64,000 bases of DNA, from the NCBI GenBank assembly GCA_002279935.1, contig NCCZ01000003.1:120001-184000 (forward strand), read 5' to 3'. Under the pieces are notes generated by a model. The model was given only the letters and a program-made list of their open reading frames with translations, was not told where the DNA came from and searched no databases. The DNA is from Hyphomicrobium sp. 12-62-95. GTDB taxonomy: Bacteria > Pseudomonadota > Alphaproteobacteria > Rhizobiales > Hyphomicrobiaceae. This document shows, one piece after another, positions 26,082 to 35,071 of this stretch (the first letter of the stretch is position 1; each line of letters begins with the position of its first letter). A program made the position numbers and the translations under genes.

Positions 26082-29000
26082 TTAAGAACGCCCGCCCGCC
26101 GCGTCAAGGCTGGCCGCATCGAGCGACCACAAATCAGCCCCGTATCTATCCAGAATTGCAGGAGGAATTTCCATCAGATGCGGCACTTCGGTCCATAGCA
26201 GCGCCGCCCGCACCGGCTTGTCCGGATAGATTTCCGCCAACGCCAGCCGGTAAGCGGCCAGCTGATACAGGTAAACCGGAGCCACATCCTCCACGGACGC
26301 CGGAGCCGCACGGTTCGTTTTGTAGTCGATGATCAGCACCGCGTCGTCCGTCACCGCCAACCGGTCAATCTGGCCCGTCAACTTGAGCGCCGGCCCGCGC
26401 CCGGACGGATTGGGGATTTCTGCCACCAGCGGCACCTCGGCCCGGCTCGCGGCTGAAAACAACGCGCCGAAAGTCGGATCGGCAAGGATCGCCAGCGCTT
26501 CCTTGGCGATGCTCGTCCGCGCCCGCTCCGGCAGATGCCCCGCCCGCGCCTCCAGATACGCCGCCGCCGCTTTGGTCCGCGCTTTCGCAGCGATCCCCGG
26601 CAGATGCTCCAAGAGAGCATGCGTCAGCGTTCCGCGCAGGAAGCGGTCGCCCGCCAGTCCCGCCCCGTCTCCCTTGGCTACAACAGGCGGCGACGCCGCA
26701 GGTTCGGCCAGCGGATCGCGCGCGGGCTCGTCCGGGCTGGGCTCACCAGCATCGTCCGTCTCGTAAGGCGCCAGCCGCGACGGTGCGAGCGGAATGCTGA
26801 GTGACTTCTCGCGCGGTGCCGCCGTCAAAGCCCAAGCAGGCCGCGCCACGGGCGACACATCCTCCGCAGCGTCTTTGGGCTTCGCATCCGGCGCCACGCC
26901 GTCCGCCTGCGCTTCGTCCAGTCGCCACAGCACCGGGTCATCTCCCGGCGCATCGGGATCGACGCCGAGTCCCGCGCACACCAGATCGAACCAGCAGCCT
27001 TTCCCCCGTCCCCGTTTACCCTCGAACCCGGCCACGATCAGCCGGTCGCGCGGCCGGGTCATCGCCACATACAAAAGGCGATTGCTCTCTTCCACATCGC
27101 GCTGCTTCTGCAATTCGCGCGCGTCCACAATCGGCTGCAGGCTCTTCGATCCGCTCACCGGCCACACGAACGGCGCAGCCGCGTCCGCATTGGGCCGCAG
27201 ATCTTCCAGCGCCACGATCTTCCCGCCGCTGTTGGCAGTGCCGGTCGCACACGTATCCGGCAAGAAAACAATCGGCGCTTCCAAACCTTTGGCGCCGTGA
27301 ACGGTCATCACGCGCACTTCATCGCGCGCATGCTCCGTATCGCGCTTGATCTCGCGATCATCCTGCGTCAGTGCATGCAGAAATCCCGTCAGCGATGCCG
27401 GCGCGCCATCGTCATAGGTCAGCGCAACATTCAAAAACTCATCCACCGGATCGGCTGCATCCGGTCCCAACCGCGCAATCAGCTTTGCCCGCACACCGTC
27501 CCGGTCAAGCAGGCTCGCCCAGAACTCATACGGCGGCGTAAAGTCAGCCGCCTTCCGCCACCGCTTCAGCGTCTCGACCGCCACCGCAAAGCGCTGATCC
27601 CCGGCCGCCTGATCGAGCAGCGCCTTCCACAACGTCCCTTTGCGCCCATGCGCCAGCCGCAACAGATCATCGTCATCGAAATCGAAGATCGGTGACTTTA
27701 AAACTTCCGCCAGCGCCAGATCGTCTTCCGGCAGCGTCAGAAATCCGCCGAGCGACATCAGATCCTGCACGGCAATGTGCTGCGTCAGCGCCAGACGGTC
27801 CGCACCCGCCACAGCCACACGGGCCGTCTTCAACGCCGCCACCATCGGCCCCGCGAAAGGCCGCCGCTTGCGCACAAGGATAAGAATATCGCCCGCACGA
27901 ATCGGCCTGTCCGCGCTCGGCAATTTTACTTTCGCATCGATCCACCCACGGATGGTCGTTGCAATCAGTTCGGCGAGCCGCAGGGAAGGCGCCGTCGTCG
28001 ATGTCTCATCAAGCGGCGCCCACACATCGCCGGGATCGCCATCCTGCCATCTCTCTGGCCGCCAGATCTCCACCGATCCCGCTTGCCCCAGTCGCTTAGC
28101 AATATGCCGGATGCCGCCATCGCCCGCCGGCACGCCCGGCGTCCGCGCCGCATCCGCAAACACCGTATCCACCGCCGTCAGCACCGGCGACGTCGTTCGA
28201 AACGAAACGTTGAGATCAACGCGATGAAACGGCGCCTGCACGCTTTGCGCTAGCCCGGCGAACTTCGCGCCCATGGCCGCAAACATCTCTGGCGCCGCGC
28301 CCTGGAACGAATAGATCGACTGCTTCTCGTCCCCCACCGCGAAAATTGTGCGCGGCGTCTCGTGCGTGCCGCTGCCGGCAAAAAACTCCTCCGCCAGCCG
28401 CCCCACCACCTGCCACTGCGCCGGGCTCGTATCTTGGCTCTCATCGACAAGCAGATGATCAAGCCCGTTGTCGAGTTTATAGAGCACCCACTCCGCCGAC
28501 CCGTGCGAAGCGAGCAGTGACTTCGTGCGCTGAATGAGATCGTCGAAATCAAGCGCGGCCCGCCGGTTCTTCGCCTCGCTATACTTCTGCAGTACCGCGT
28601 CCGAAAGCCGGTAGAGCGCCATCGTCGCCTCGACGGCCTCGCACCCCACGAACTCGCGCCACAACGGCACGAACGCGCCTTGCGCGCGCGACAGTACCGC
28701 TTCTGTCTCGGGATAGGCCTGCGCCGTCTTCTTGGTCGCAAACGATCCCCGAGGCTCACCCTTGGAGTCGAAAAACAAGTCGCGCATCAGCTGGGCCCGC
28801 GACCGCGCCGCTCCCGCCGCCGCGATCTCGCGCAACGCCGTCGCCCGCTTCTGATCGTTCGTCGAGCCCCGTCCGAAAAGTTCAGCGAGGTTCAGACAAT
28901 CCGCCGCCGGCAGTAGCCCGGCAAGCTCATCGATCAGCGCGCCGCTCGACACCGTCTCGCGCACGCCAAAGTGCCGCCGCAGCCGCACCTCCGCCTCCGA

Positions 29001-29678
29001 AAATCCAGACCGCTCGCCCTCAAGCCGCGCCGCATCCTCAATCGCGCCCCGGTGATTGAGCGCATCCCCGAGAATCTGATCGAACCGGTCGTCCACCGCG
29101 TGCGCTACCGCGCAATCCAGCGCCGCTGCTAGCGGCGACTTCGGCGTGCGGCACGCCTCCGCCAGAACGGCGTCGATCGCCTGCCACTTGAGATCGCGCG
29201 CTTCCACCTCATCCAGGATCGCAAACCCCGGCGTCACCCCCGCCTCCAGAGGAAACCGCTGCAACAGCCGCTCCGAAAACGCGTGAATGGTCTGCACCTT
29301 GAACCCGCCCGGCGTCTCGATCGATGCCGTAAACAGCGTCCGCGCCCGCGCCATTTCCTCCTTTGCCGGCGCCCGGCCCAGCAGTTTGGCCAGTTCGCCG
29401 GCGAGCGCCTCATCCGCCAGCGTCACCCACTTCGCCAAATCCTCAAACACGCGCTTCGACATCTCCGACGCCGCAGCCTTCGTGTACGTGAGGCACAAGA
29501 TCTTCTGCGGCGGCACGCCCGCGAGCAGCAGCCGCAACACGCGCATCTTCAAAACGTGCGTCTTGCCGGTCCCCGCGTTCGCACTCACCCACACCGACGC
29601 CGCCGGATCGGACGCCTGCCCCTGCACACGCGTGGTCCGCTCCAGTTCCCGCGCAATCGCAGCCAGCTTGTCGCTCAT
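26082..29678 (-). CDS. addA: AddA helicase-nuclease subunit (double-strand break repair)
   Basis: 1198 residues. UvrD-type helicase motifs in order: Walker A SANAGTGKTHVLKMR near residue 32, LVDESQDTSPAQW, FAVGDEKQSIYSFQGA, VMTVHGAKGLEAP and YVAMTRPRDRLIVAG. The C-terminal nuclease has the RecB-family residues in LTHALLEHLPG and VLIIDYKTNRA. AddAB resects broken ends to load RecA. The start overlaps the addB stop by 4 bases (ATGA), so the two are translationally coupled. Confidence 0.97.
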   Translation of the reverse strand: MSDKLAAIARELERTTRVQGQASDPAASVWVSANAGTGKTHVLKMRVLRLLLAGVPPQKILCLTYTKAAASEMSKRVFEDLAKWVTLADEALAGELAKLLGRAPAKEEMARARTLFTASIETPGGFKVQTIHAFSERLLQRFPLEAGVTPGFAILDEVEARDLKWQAIDAVLAEACRTPKSPLAAALDCAVAHAVDDRFDQILGDALNHRGAIEDAARLEGERSGFSEAEVRLRRHFGVRETVSSGALIDELAGLLPAADCLNLAELFGRGSTNDQKRATALREIAAAGAARSRAQLMRDLFFDSKGEPRGSFATKKTAQAYPETEAVLSRAQGAFVPLWREFVGCEAVEATMALYRLSDAVLQKYSEAKNRRAALDFDDLIQRTKSLLASHGSAEWVLYKLDNGLDHLLVDESQDTSPAQWQVVGRLAEEFFAGSGTHETPRTIFAVGDEKQSIYSFQGAAPEMFAAMGAKFAGLAQSVQAPFHRVDLNVSFRTTSPVLTAVDTVFADAARTPGVPAGDGGIRHIAKRLGQAGSVEIWRPERWQDGDPGDVWAPLDETSTTAPSLRLAELIATTIRGWIDAKVKLPSADRPIRAGDILILVRKRRPFAGPMVAALKTARVAVAGADRLALTQHIAVQDLMSLGGFLTLPEDDLALAEVLKSPIFDFDDDDLLRLAHGRKGTLWKALLDQAAGDQRFAVAVETLKRWRKAADFTPPYEFWASLLDRDGVRAKLIARLGPDAADPVDEFLNVALTYDDGAPASLTGFLHALTQDDREIKRDTEHARDEVRVMTVHGAKGLEAPIVFLPDTCATGTANSGGKIVALEDLRPNADAAAPFVWPVSGSKSLQPIVDARELQKQRDVEESNRLLYVAMTRPRDRLIVAGFEGKRGRGKGCWFDLVCAGLGVDPDAPGDDPVLWRLDEAQADGVAPDAKPKDAAEDVSPVARPAWALTAAPREKSLSIPLAPSRLAPYETDDAGEPSPDEPARDPLAEPAASPPVVAKGDGAGLAGDRFLRGTLTHALLEHLPGIAAKARTKAAAAYLEARAGHLPERARTSIAKEALAILADPTFGALFSAASRAEVPLVAEIPNPSGRGPALKLTGQIDRLAVTDDAVLIIDYKTNRAAPASVEDVAPVYLYQLAAYRLALAEIYPDKPVRAALLWTEVPHLMEIPPAILDRYGADLWSLDAASLDAAGGRS

Positions 29679-32600
29679 GCCGCGTCCTCATCGCCGGTCT
29701 CGCCCTCGGCCGCCGACCACTCCGCCACCCGCGCCAGATGCGCAAAGTCATCGAAGTCGTATGAGAACCCTTGCCGCCGTACCGCATCGTCGAACCGCGC
29801 AATGTGCCGCTTCAATCCGTCGAGCGTCTGAGCCGCCAGCGCCACGATATCGTCGCTCGCGATGTCCTTCACTTCGCCCGCCGGCTGCCCGCCCGACGCC
29901 CGGATATAGCGCAGCATCGCAACATGCCCCGCCGGCACATGCGCAAACCCCGCTGCCAGCGCAATCGCCGCCTCCAGCGGCAATTGCGGCGACCGCCCAC
30001 TGTTGACCGCCTTCGAGTTGGGCGGCGTCCCCGTCTTGTAATCGGTGATGACCAGCCCCCGCTCCGTCACGTCGATCCGGTCCGCCCGCGCCGTCAGCGT
30101 GAACGGCCCCCCCGGCGCGTCAAACACAAGTTGCCCGCTCGTCTCCGACACCACCCGCTCGATACCGCTGCGCCGCTCCGCCTCCGTCTCTGCGAACCAC
30201 TCCGCAAAGCGAATGAACCGCGGCACCCAGAACGCCGCGATCCGCGGATGCGTCCGGTAGTCGTCGAGAATGCCCTGCGCGATGCCAACCAGCGTGCGCC
30301 GCACGTCATTCGGCAACGCCGCCGGATACGCATTGGCAAACTTTGACAGCGCCTCGTGGATGATGCTCCCGCGCAAAGATGCACCGGGCTCCGTCCCCAA
30401 CGGATCGAGCGCCTCCAGCCCTAAGATCTCGCGCGCGAAAATCGCATACGGATTGCCGATGAACGTCTCGATCCGCGACACCGACAATTTCCGCGGCCGC
30501 ATCTCAACCGGCGGCCTCGGCTCAGGACACGGCGCACTCGCCCGCCGCACGATCGCATCCCGCTGCCGTGCCCATCCCAGCCACGGCTGATTGGGCCGCA
30601 ACTCCGCCCGCGCCCCCGCCCCATCGAGCAGCGCCTGCAACCGCAACAGCCATCGCGACGGCACCGCCGGCACGCCATCAACCTTCTGTGCGCGCGTCAG
30701 GATCACCTCACGCGCACCCATCAACGACACGAAATCATGCGCCGCCTGCCCGATCTTCTCCTCCGGCGATGGCAGCCCCAAATCGTTCCGCATCGGCCGG
30801 TTGAGCCACGGGCCCGGATCCGCCGACTCCGGCCACGTCCCATCATTCAAAGAGCCAAGGATCACCACATCCGTCTGCTGCAACCGCGCCTCGAACGGCC
30901 CCCAGATGAACAGCCGCGGATGCACCGGCACGCGCGGCCGCACGTTGATCCCCGAAATCAGGCTGCGATAAAGATCGGGATAATCCGCCAGCGGCACAGC
31001 CACCTCAGGCAATCCCTCCGCCAGCAACTCCGCGAAGAACCGCTGCGCCGCGTCCCCCGCCTCGCCGTGCCACAGCGGCGACGACGCCTCATCGCCCTCC
31101 GGCAATCGCGCGAGATTTTCCGCCACCGAAACATGCGCCCGCGCCAGATCCGCAATCGGCACCGCCAGGCCCTTCGCCGCAATCTCCGCCATCGGCGCGA
31201 ACGCCGCCTTCAAAGCAGCAACAAGATCGCGCGCCCCATCCCAGTCTTCGGCCCATAGCCGCCGCACCGCGCGATGCCGCCGCTCGCCCGTATCGGTGTC
31301 GTGATGCGCTTGCTCAAGCGCCGCCTCGACGCCATCGAGCCCCTGCCCGAAAAACGGCGTCCGAAACGCCCCGATCTCCAACGCGCGCGCCGCCCGCCGG
31401 ATGGAAAACGGATCGCGCCCCAGCCGCGTCAGCGGATGTTTGAGCAGCGCCATCAGCGTTGCCGGCGCATAGCCCTCCGCATGCGCGGCGACGACGAGTT
31501 CCAGGAACGCTCCCGGCACCGTCTTTGCGAACGGCCGCCCGGCCGAGTCGTCGACGCGAATGCCCCAGCTCTCCAGCCGGATGGCCACCCGCCGCGCCAG
31601 CAACCGGTCCGGCGACACCAGCGCCGCCGTCCGCCCCGGCGTCTCCGCCGCATGGCGCAGAATGAGCGCGATGGCCTCCGCCTCATCCTGCGGCATCGGC
31701 GCTTCGATCAAACTCAAGCCCTCGAGCGCCGCCGCGCGCGTCTCCGCATCGCGCAACGTCGCAACATACGAGTGCCACCGCCCCGTCGTCCGCGACGGCC
31801 GCAGCGCCTCCGAAATCAACTCTTCCCGCGCCCGCTGCTGTGCATCCACCTCCGCGCCGGGCAACACGCGCACATCCGCCCGCGCCACGCCCAACTCCCC
31901 CAGCAGCTTCGCCAACCCAAACTGCGGATGCTCGGCATGCGCGTTCAAATCCGCATCGGGAAGGATCGTCGCCCAACTCTCCTCATCGAGCGTCGTATCG
32001 AGCGCCGGCAGCACAATCGCCCCATTCGGCAACGCCGCCACCGCGCGCATCAATTCCACCGTCGCTGGCACCGAACCGGTCACGCCCGCCACGATCACTG
32101 GTCCCATGGGCGGCGATTGCGTCAACCGCTCCGCATCCGCCCGGATCACCGCATTGCGCCGCTCGGCCGGCGAAAGGAAACCGTACGCATCGAGATACTG
32201 TGGCCAGTGCGCCGTCACGATCTCCAGAAACTGCAGCGTCTTCTGCCAGTGCTCCGAATAAAGCTCCGGCACGATGTCCTTGAGCCCGCCGAGCGAAACG
32301 CCCTCGGTCTCGACCATGTCCATGAGCCGCGCCAGCTCAGATGCCAGCGTGGCCGCCTGCGCCGGTGTCGCCGCACCGGCCGCCACGGTTTCGATGCCGC
32401 CGCCGTCGCCCCCGCGCATTGCTTCCGACCAGCGCATCACCAACTGCGTCAATGCCAGCCGACGGTGCATCTCGCTGATCGCCGGACCGATCGCCGCCCC
32501 GCGCGCCCCGCGCGCCGCTTCCATGACGAGTGACAAATCCTCATCGCCCTCCGAAATCGGCAGAATCGACGGCAGCAGCATCGCCCGCCCGCCGCCCTCT

Positions 32601-32791
32601 GCGAGAAACGCTTCCTGCAGAGCCCGCGTCGCGCGCCGGGTCGGCAAGTAAAGCGTGATGCCCGTCAGATCGACGGCGCTCGGTTTCTCCCCACCTGGTG
32701 ACGGCAGATCGCCGTTGAGCAAAGCCCGCGCCAGTGCTTTCAGAAACGGCTGCCCCGCCGGCACCGTATAAATGCGCTGAGCCTTCCCCAT
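29675..32791 (-). CDS. addB: AddB helicase-nuclease subunit (double-strand break repair)
   Basis: 1038 residues. Resembles alphaproteobacterial AddB: an inactivated-helicase-like body beginning YTVPAGQPFLKALARALL, and a C-terminal RecB-type nuclease with RGSIIHEALSKFAN and GLVITDYKTGTPPNSK. The four-cysteine iron-sulfur cluster of Bacillus AddB is absent, as expected in this branch. 4 bp after murU and overlapping addA, so part of one minus-strand operon. Confidence 0.94.
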   Translation of the reverse strand: MGKAQRIYTVPAGQPFLKALARALLNGDLPSPGGEKPSAVDLTGITLYLPTRRATRALQEAFLAEGGGRAMLLPSILPISEGDEDLSLVMEAARGARGAAIGPAISEMHRRLALTQLVMRWSEAMRGGDGGGIETVAAGAATPAQAATLASELARLMDMVETEGVSLGGLKDIVPELYSEHWQKTLQFLEIVTAHWPQYLDAYGFLSPAERRNAVIRADAERLTQSPPMGPVIVAGVTGSVPATVELMRAVAALPNGAIVLPALDTTLDEESWATILPDADLNAHAEHPQFGLAKLLGELGVARADVRVLPGAEVDAQQRAREELISEALRPSRTTGRWHSYVATLRDAETRAAALEGLSLIEAPMPQDEAEAIALILRHAAETPGRTAALVSPDRLLARRVAIRLESWGIRVDDSAGRPFAKTVPGAFLELVVAAHAEGYAPATLMALLKHPLTRLGRDPFSIRRAARALEIGAFRTPFFGQGLDGVEAALEQAHHDTDTGERRHRAVRRLWAEDWDGARDLVAALKAAFAPMAEIAAKGLAVPIADLARAHVSVAENLARLPEGDEASSPLWHGEAGDAAQRFFAELLAEGLPEVAVPLADYPDLYRSLISGINVRPRVPVHPRLFIWGPFEARLQQTDVVILGSLNDGTWPESADPGPWLNRPMRNDLGLPSPEEKIGQAAHDFVSLMGAREVILTRAQKVDGVPAVPSRWLLRLQALLDGAGARAELRPNQPWLGWARQRDAIVRRASAPCPEPRPPVEMRPRKLSVSRIETFIGNPYAIFAREILGLEALDPLGTEPGASLRGSIIHEALSKFANAYPAALPNDVRRTLVGIAQGILDDYRTHPRIAAFWVPRFIRFAEWFAETEAERRSGIERVVSETSGQLVFDAPGGPFTLTARADRIDVTERGLVITDYKTGTPPNSKAVNSGRSPQLPLEAAIALAAGFAHVPAGHVAMLRYIRASGGQPAGEVKDIASDDIVALAAQTLDGLKRHIARFDDAVRRQGFSYDFDDFAHLARVAEWSAAEGETGDEDAA

Positions 32792-32795
32792 GCCG

Positions 32796-33512
32796 TTAGC
32801 GCACCTGTTCCAGCTTCAATCGCGCTTCGGCTTCCGCCAACGCCTCCGGCGTGCCGACATGCATCCAGACCCCGTCGAGCCGCGTCCCGTAGAGCCGCTT
32901 GTCGGCAATCGCCCGGTCCCAAACCTTATTCAGCGAAAACGCTCCCTTCGGCGCATCCGCAAACATCCGCGGATGCGCGATGGATACGCCGGCAAAAACG
33001 AAGGGCGTTTCGCGCCGCTCCGTCCGCCGCGTCAGCACGCCCGCCGAATCCATGTTGAAATCGCCATGCCCGTCATACCCGACGCTTGAGGACGACAGCG
33101 CCAGCAGCATCAGGCTATCCATGCGCTCCCCGTCCCACGCCGCAATCATCCGCGACAAGGACCCGCCGATCCCCTCGATCCACACCGTATCCGCGTTGTG
33201 AATGATGAAGGGATTGTCGCCCAACAGCGGCAACGCATGCACCACGCCGCCTCCCGTATCGAGCAATCTCCCACGCTCATCCGAAATCACAATCTCCGGA
33301 CTCGTGCGCCCCTTCAAATGCGCTTCCAGCTTATCGGCCAGATAGTGCACGTTGACGACGACGCGCGTGATTCCCGCCGCCTCTAGCCGGTCGAGCGCAT
33401 GATCGATCAGCGCTTTCCCGTTGAGCCGCACCAGCGGCTTCGGAACGAGGTCAGTCAATGCCCGCATACGGGTGCCGAGACCGGCGCCGAGGATCATCGC
33501 GGTATCGATCAC
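32796..33512 (-). CDS. murU: N-acetylmuramate-1-phosphate uridylyltransferase-like nucleotidyltransferase
   Basis: 238 residues from GTG 33512. The nucleotide-binding start MILGAGLGTRMRALTDLVPKPLVRLNG is the sugar-1-phosphate nucleotidyltransferase signature; HNADTVWIEG has the metal-binding Asp. Next to an AmgK-type kinase this is the MurU of the MurNAc salvage path known from Pseudomonas and Caulobacter: AmgK makes MurNAc-1-P, MurU makes UDP-MurNAc. The start overlaps the apparent stop of the upstream gene only because that gene is frame-disrupted; the restored upstream stop would lie 30 bp away. Confidence 0.85.
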   Translation of the reverse strand: MIDTAMILGAGLGTRMRALTDLVPKPLVRLNGKALIDHALDRLEAAGITRVVVNVHYLADKLEAHLKGRTSPEIVISDERGRLLDTGGGVVHALPLLGDNPFIIHNADTVWIEGIGGSLSRMIAAWDGERMDSLMLLALSSSSVGYDGHGDFNMDSAGVLTRRTERRETPFVFAGVSIAHPRMFADAPKGAFSLNKVWDRAIADKRLYGTRLDGVWMHVGTPEALAEAEARLKLEQVR

Positions 33513-35071
33513 GTTACACTCCGTTGAACTTTTGCCGATGCTTCAGGCCCGCGGAGCCTCGCGACGGACCGTCGCCGGAAAATGCGCGTCGTACCACTGC
33601 GCCACCGGCTTGAGGTCGGGGTGCGCGAGACCCCGTTCCAGATAGCGCCATATGGCTTACCATCCCGTGTCCACAACCGTGCGAAAATGCCCAGGATCTT
33701 GGTGTTGCGCTGCGCGCCGAGCGCCGCATAGGCAAAACGGAATGCCGCGGCGTCGAAGTCGGGCTCCCGCGCCTGAACGGCGGCCACATAGCGCGCATAC
33801 AAGCGGTCTTCGATGCCGGGGGACACGTCGAGCCGCGCATCCTGCAACAGCGAGACAAGATCGAACGCCGGATGCCCGATCAGCGCATCCTGATAATCGA
33901 TGATCCCGACCTGATTGTGCGCCGCCCCGCCCCGCTCCGGCATATGCAGCAAATTCGGCGAATGATAATCGCGCAGGCAAAGGCCCCGGCTCGCATCGGC
34001 GCACAGCCGGTCGATCACCGGCGCCCACGCCGCCTCGAACGCCGCCCGCACGTCCCCGGGAATGGGCCCGCCCTTCACCAATGGCCAATACCAATCCGGC
34101 ACCAGCGTCGTCTCAATCTCATAGGCCCCGCGATCGTAGTCGCCGACCGGCGCCGCGCGCCCCGTGCTCCCGTTCCACTCCCGCACGCGGCCTTCGTCAA
34201 GCACGCGCATGGCAACGAGCGTCTCCGTTCCCGCCGCCCACATCGTCTCCTGATCGGTGCCCTTTCCGATCTCGACGCCAAAGACGCGATCGCCCAGATC
34301 GGCAATCAGCATCAACCCGCGCGCATGATCGGCAGCAAACGTCTCCGGCACGACGAGTCCAGCCGATGCCAGCAATCCGCCGACACTCTCGAACGCCGCC
34401 GTTCCCTCCGCCAGATGCGCAATCCGGCTATACGGCAAACCATTTTTGATCGGTGGCCCATCCGGCTGCGGGGGCCAGTCCACCAGGATCACCGGCACGC
34501 CGTCGCGCAGCGTCCGCGCATAAGCCCGCGCAGACGCATCACCCTGCAGATAGGAAACCGGCGCATCCGGCGCGATCCCGATCCGAGCTAAAAACGCCGC
34601 GATCTCCTGCAACCGCCCCAGCCGCGCCACCCACGTTCCATGCGCCGTGACCGTCACATCGCGGTTGTCCGCATCGTTGCTTTCGGCAAGCGCGATATCG
34701 AGCCGATCCGGCCCCAACAGCGACGGCGACCGCTCCGGCCACTCGATGATCACCGCTCCGCGCTCGGCAAGTTCGGAAATGCCAAGTTCCAGCGCCTCGC
34801 TCTCATCCGCCAGCCGGTAGAGATCGACGTGCGCCAACGACAACCGCGGCGCGTCATAGGTCTGCACCAGCGCGAACGTCGGGCTCGGGACCTCAGCGTC
34901 AATCTCTCCAAGGACAGCGCGGATAAGCGCGCGTGCGAACGTTGTCTTACCCGCGCCCAAATCGCCGGACAGCGCGAGCGTATCTCCGGGCCGGATTTTC
35001 AGGGCAATCAGGTGGGCAAGGCGGAGAACAGCGGGCTCTGCGGCCTTAGGAAGCGTCCAAGTTATTGGCAT
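33509..35071 (-). CDS. tsaE: TsaE-AmgK fusion with frame-disrupted C-terminus
   Basis: ATG 35071 (MPITWTLPKAAEP). Residues 1-150 are TsaE, the ATPase of tRNA threonylcarbamoyladenosine formation (Walker A GDLGAGKTTFARALIRAVL; SPTFALVQTY; IIEWPER). Residues 180-480 are an aminoglycoside-phosphotransferase-fold kinase of the AmgK type, with the catalytic loop LCLRDYHSPNLLHM and IIDYQDA. The fusion is known in Hyphomicrobiales. After LWTRDGKP (near 33653) the frame goes wrong: the expected ending (WRYLERGLAHPDLKP, VAQWYDAHFPATVRR, then stop at 33543) is encoded in another frame, and about eight residues between are missing. As read, the protein ends in about 45 unrelated residues. TsaE should be intact; the kinase may not be. 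Confidence 0.85.
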   Translation of the reverse strand: MPITWTLPKAAEPAVLRLAHLIALKIRPGDTLALSGDLGAGKTTFARALIRAVLGEIDAEVPSPTFALVQTYDAPRLSLAHVDLYRLADESEALELGISELAERGAVIIEWPERSPSLLGPDRLDIALAESNDADNRDVTVTAHGTWVARLGRLQEIAAFLARIGIAPDAPVSYLQGDASARAYARTLRDGVPVILVDWPPQPDGPPIKNGLPYSRIAHLAEGTAAFESVGGLLASAGLVVPETFAADHARGLMLIADLGDRVFGVEIGKGTDQETMWAAGTETLVAMRVLDEGRVREWNGSTGRAAPVGDYDRGAYEIETTLVPDWYWPLVKGGPIPGDVRAAFEAAWAPVIDRLCADASRGLCLRDYHSPNLLHMPERGGAAHNQVGIIDYQDALIGHPAFDLVSLLQDARLDVSPGIEDRLYARYVAAVQAREPDFDAAAFRFAYAALGAQRNTKILGIFARLWTRDGKPYGAIWNGVSRTPTSSRWRSGTTRIFRRRSVARLRGPEASAKVQRSVT

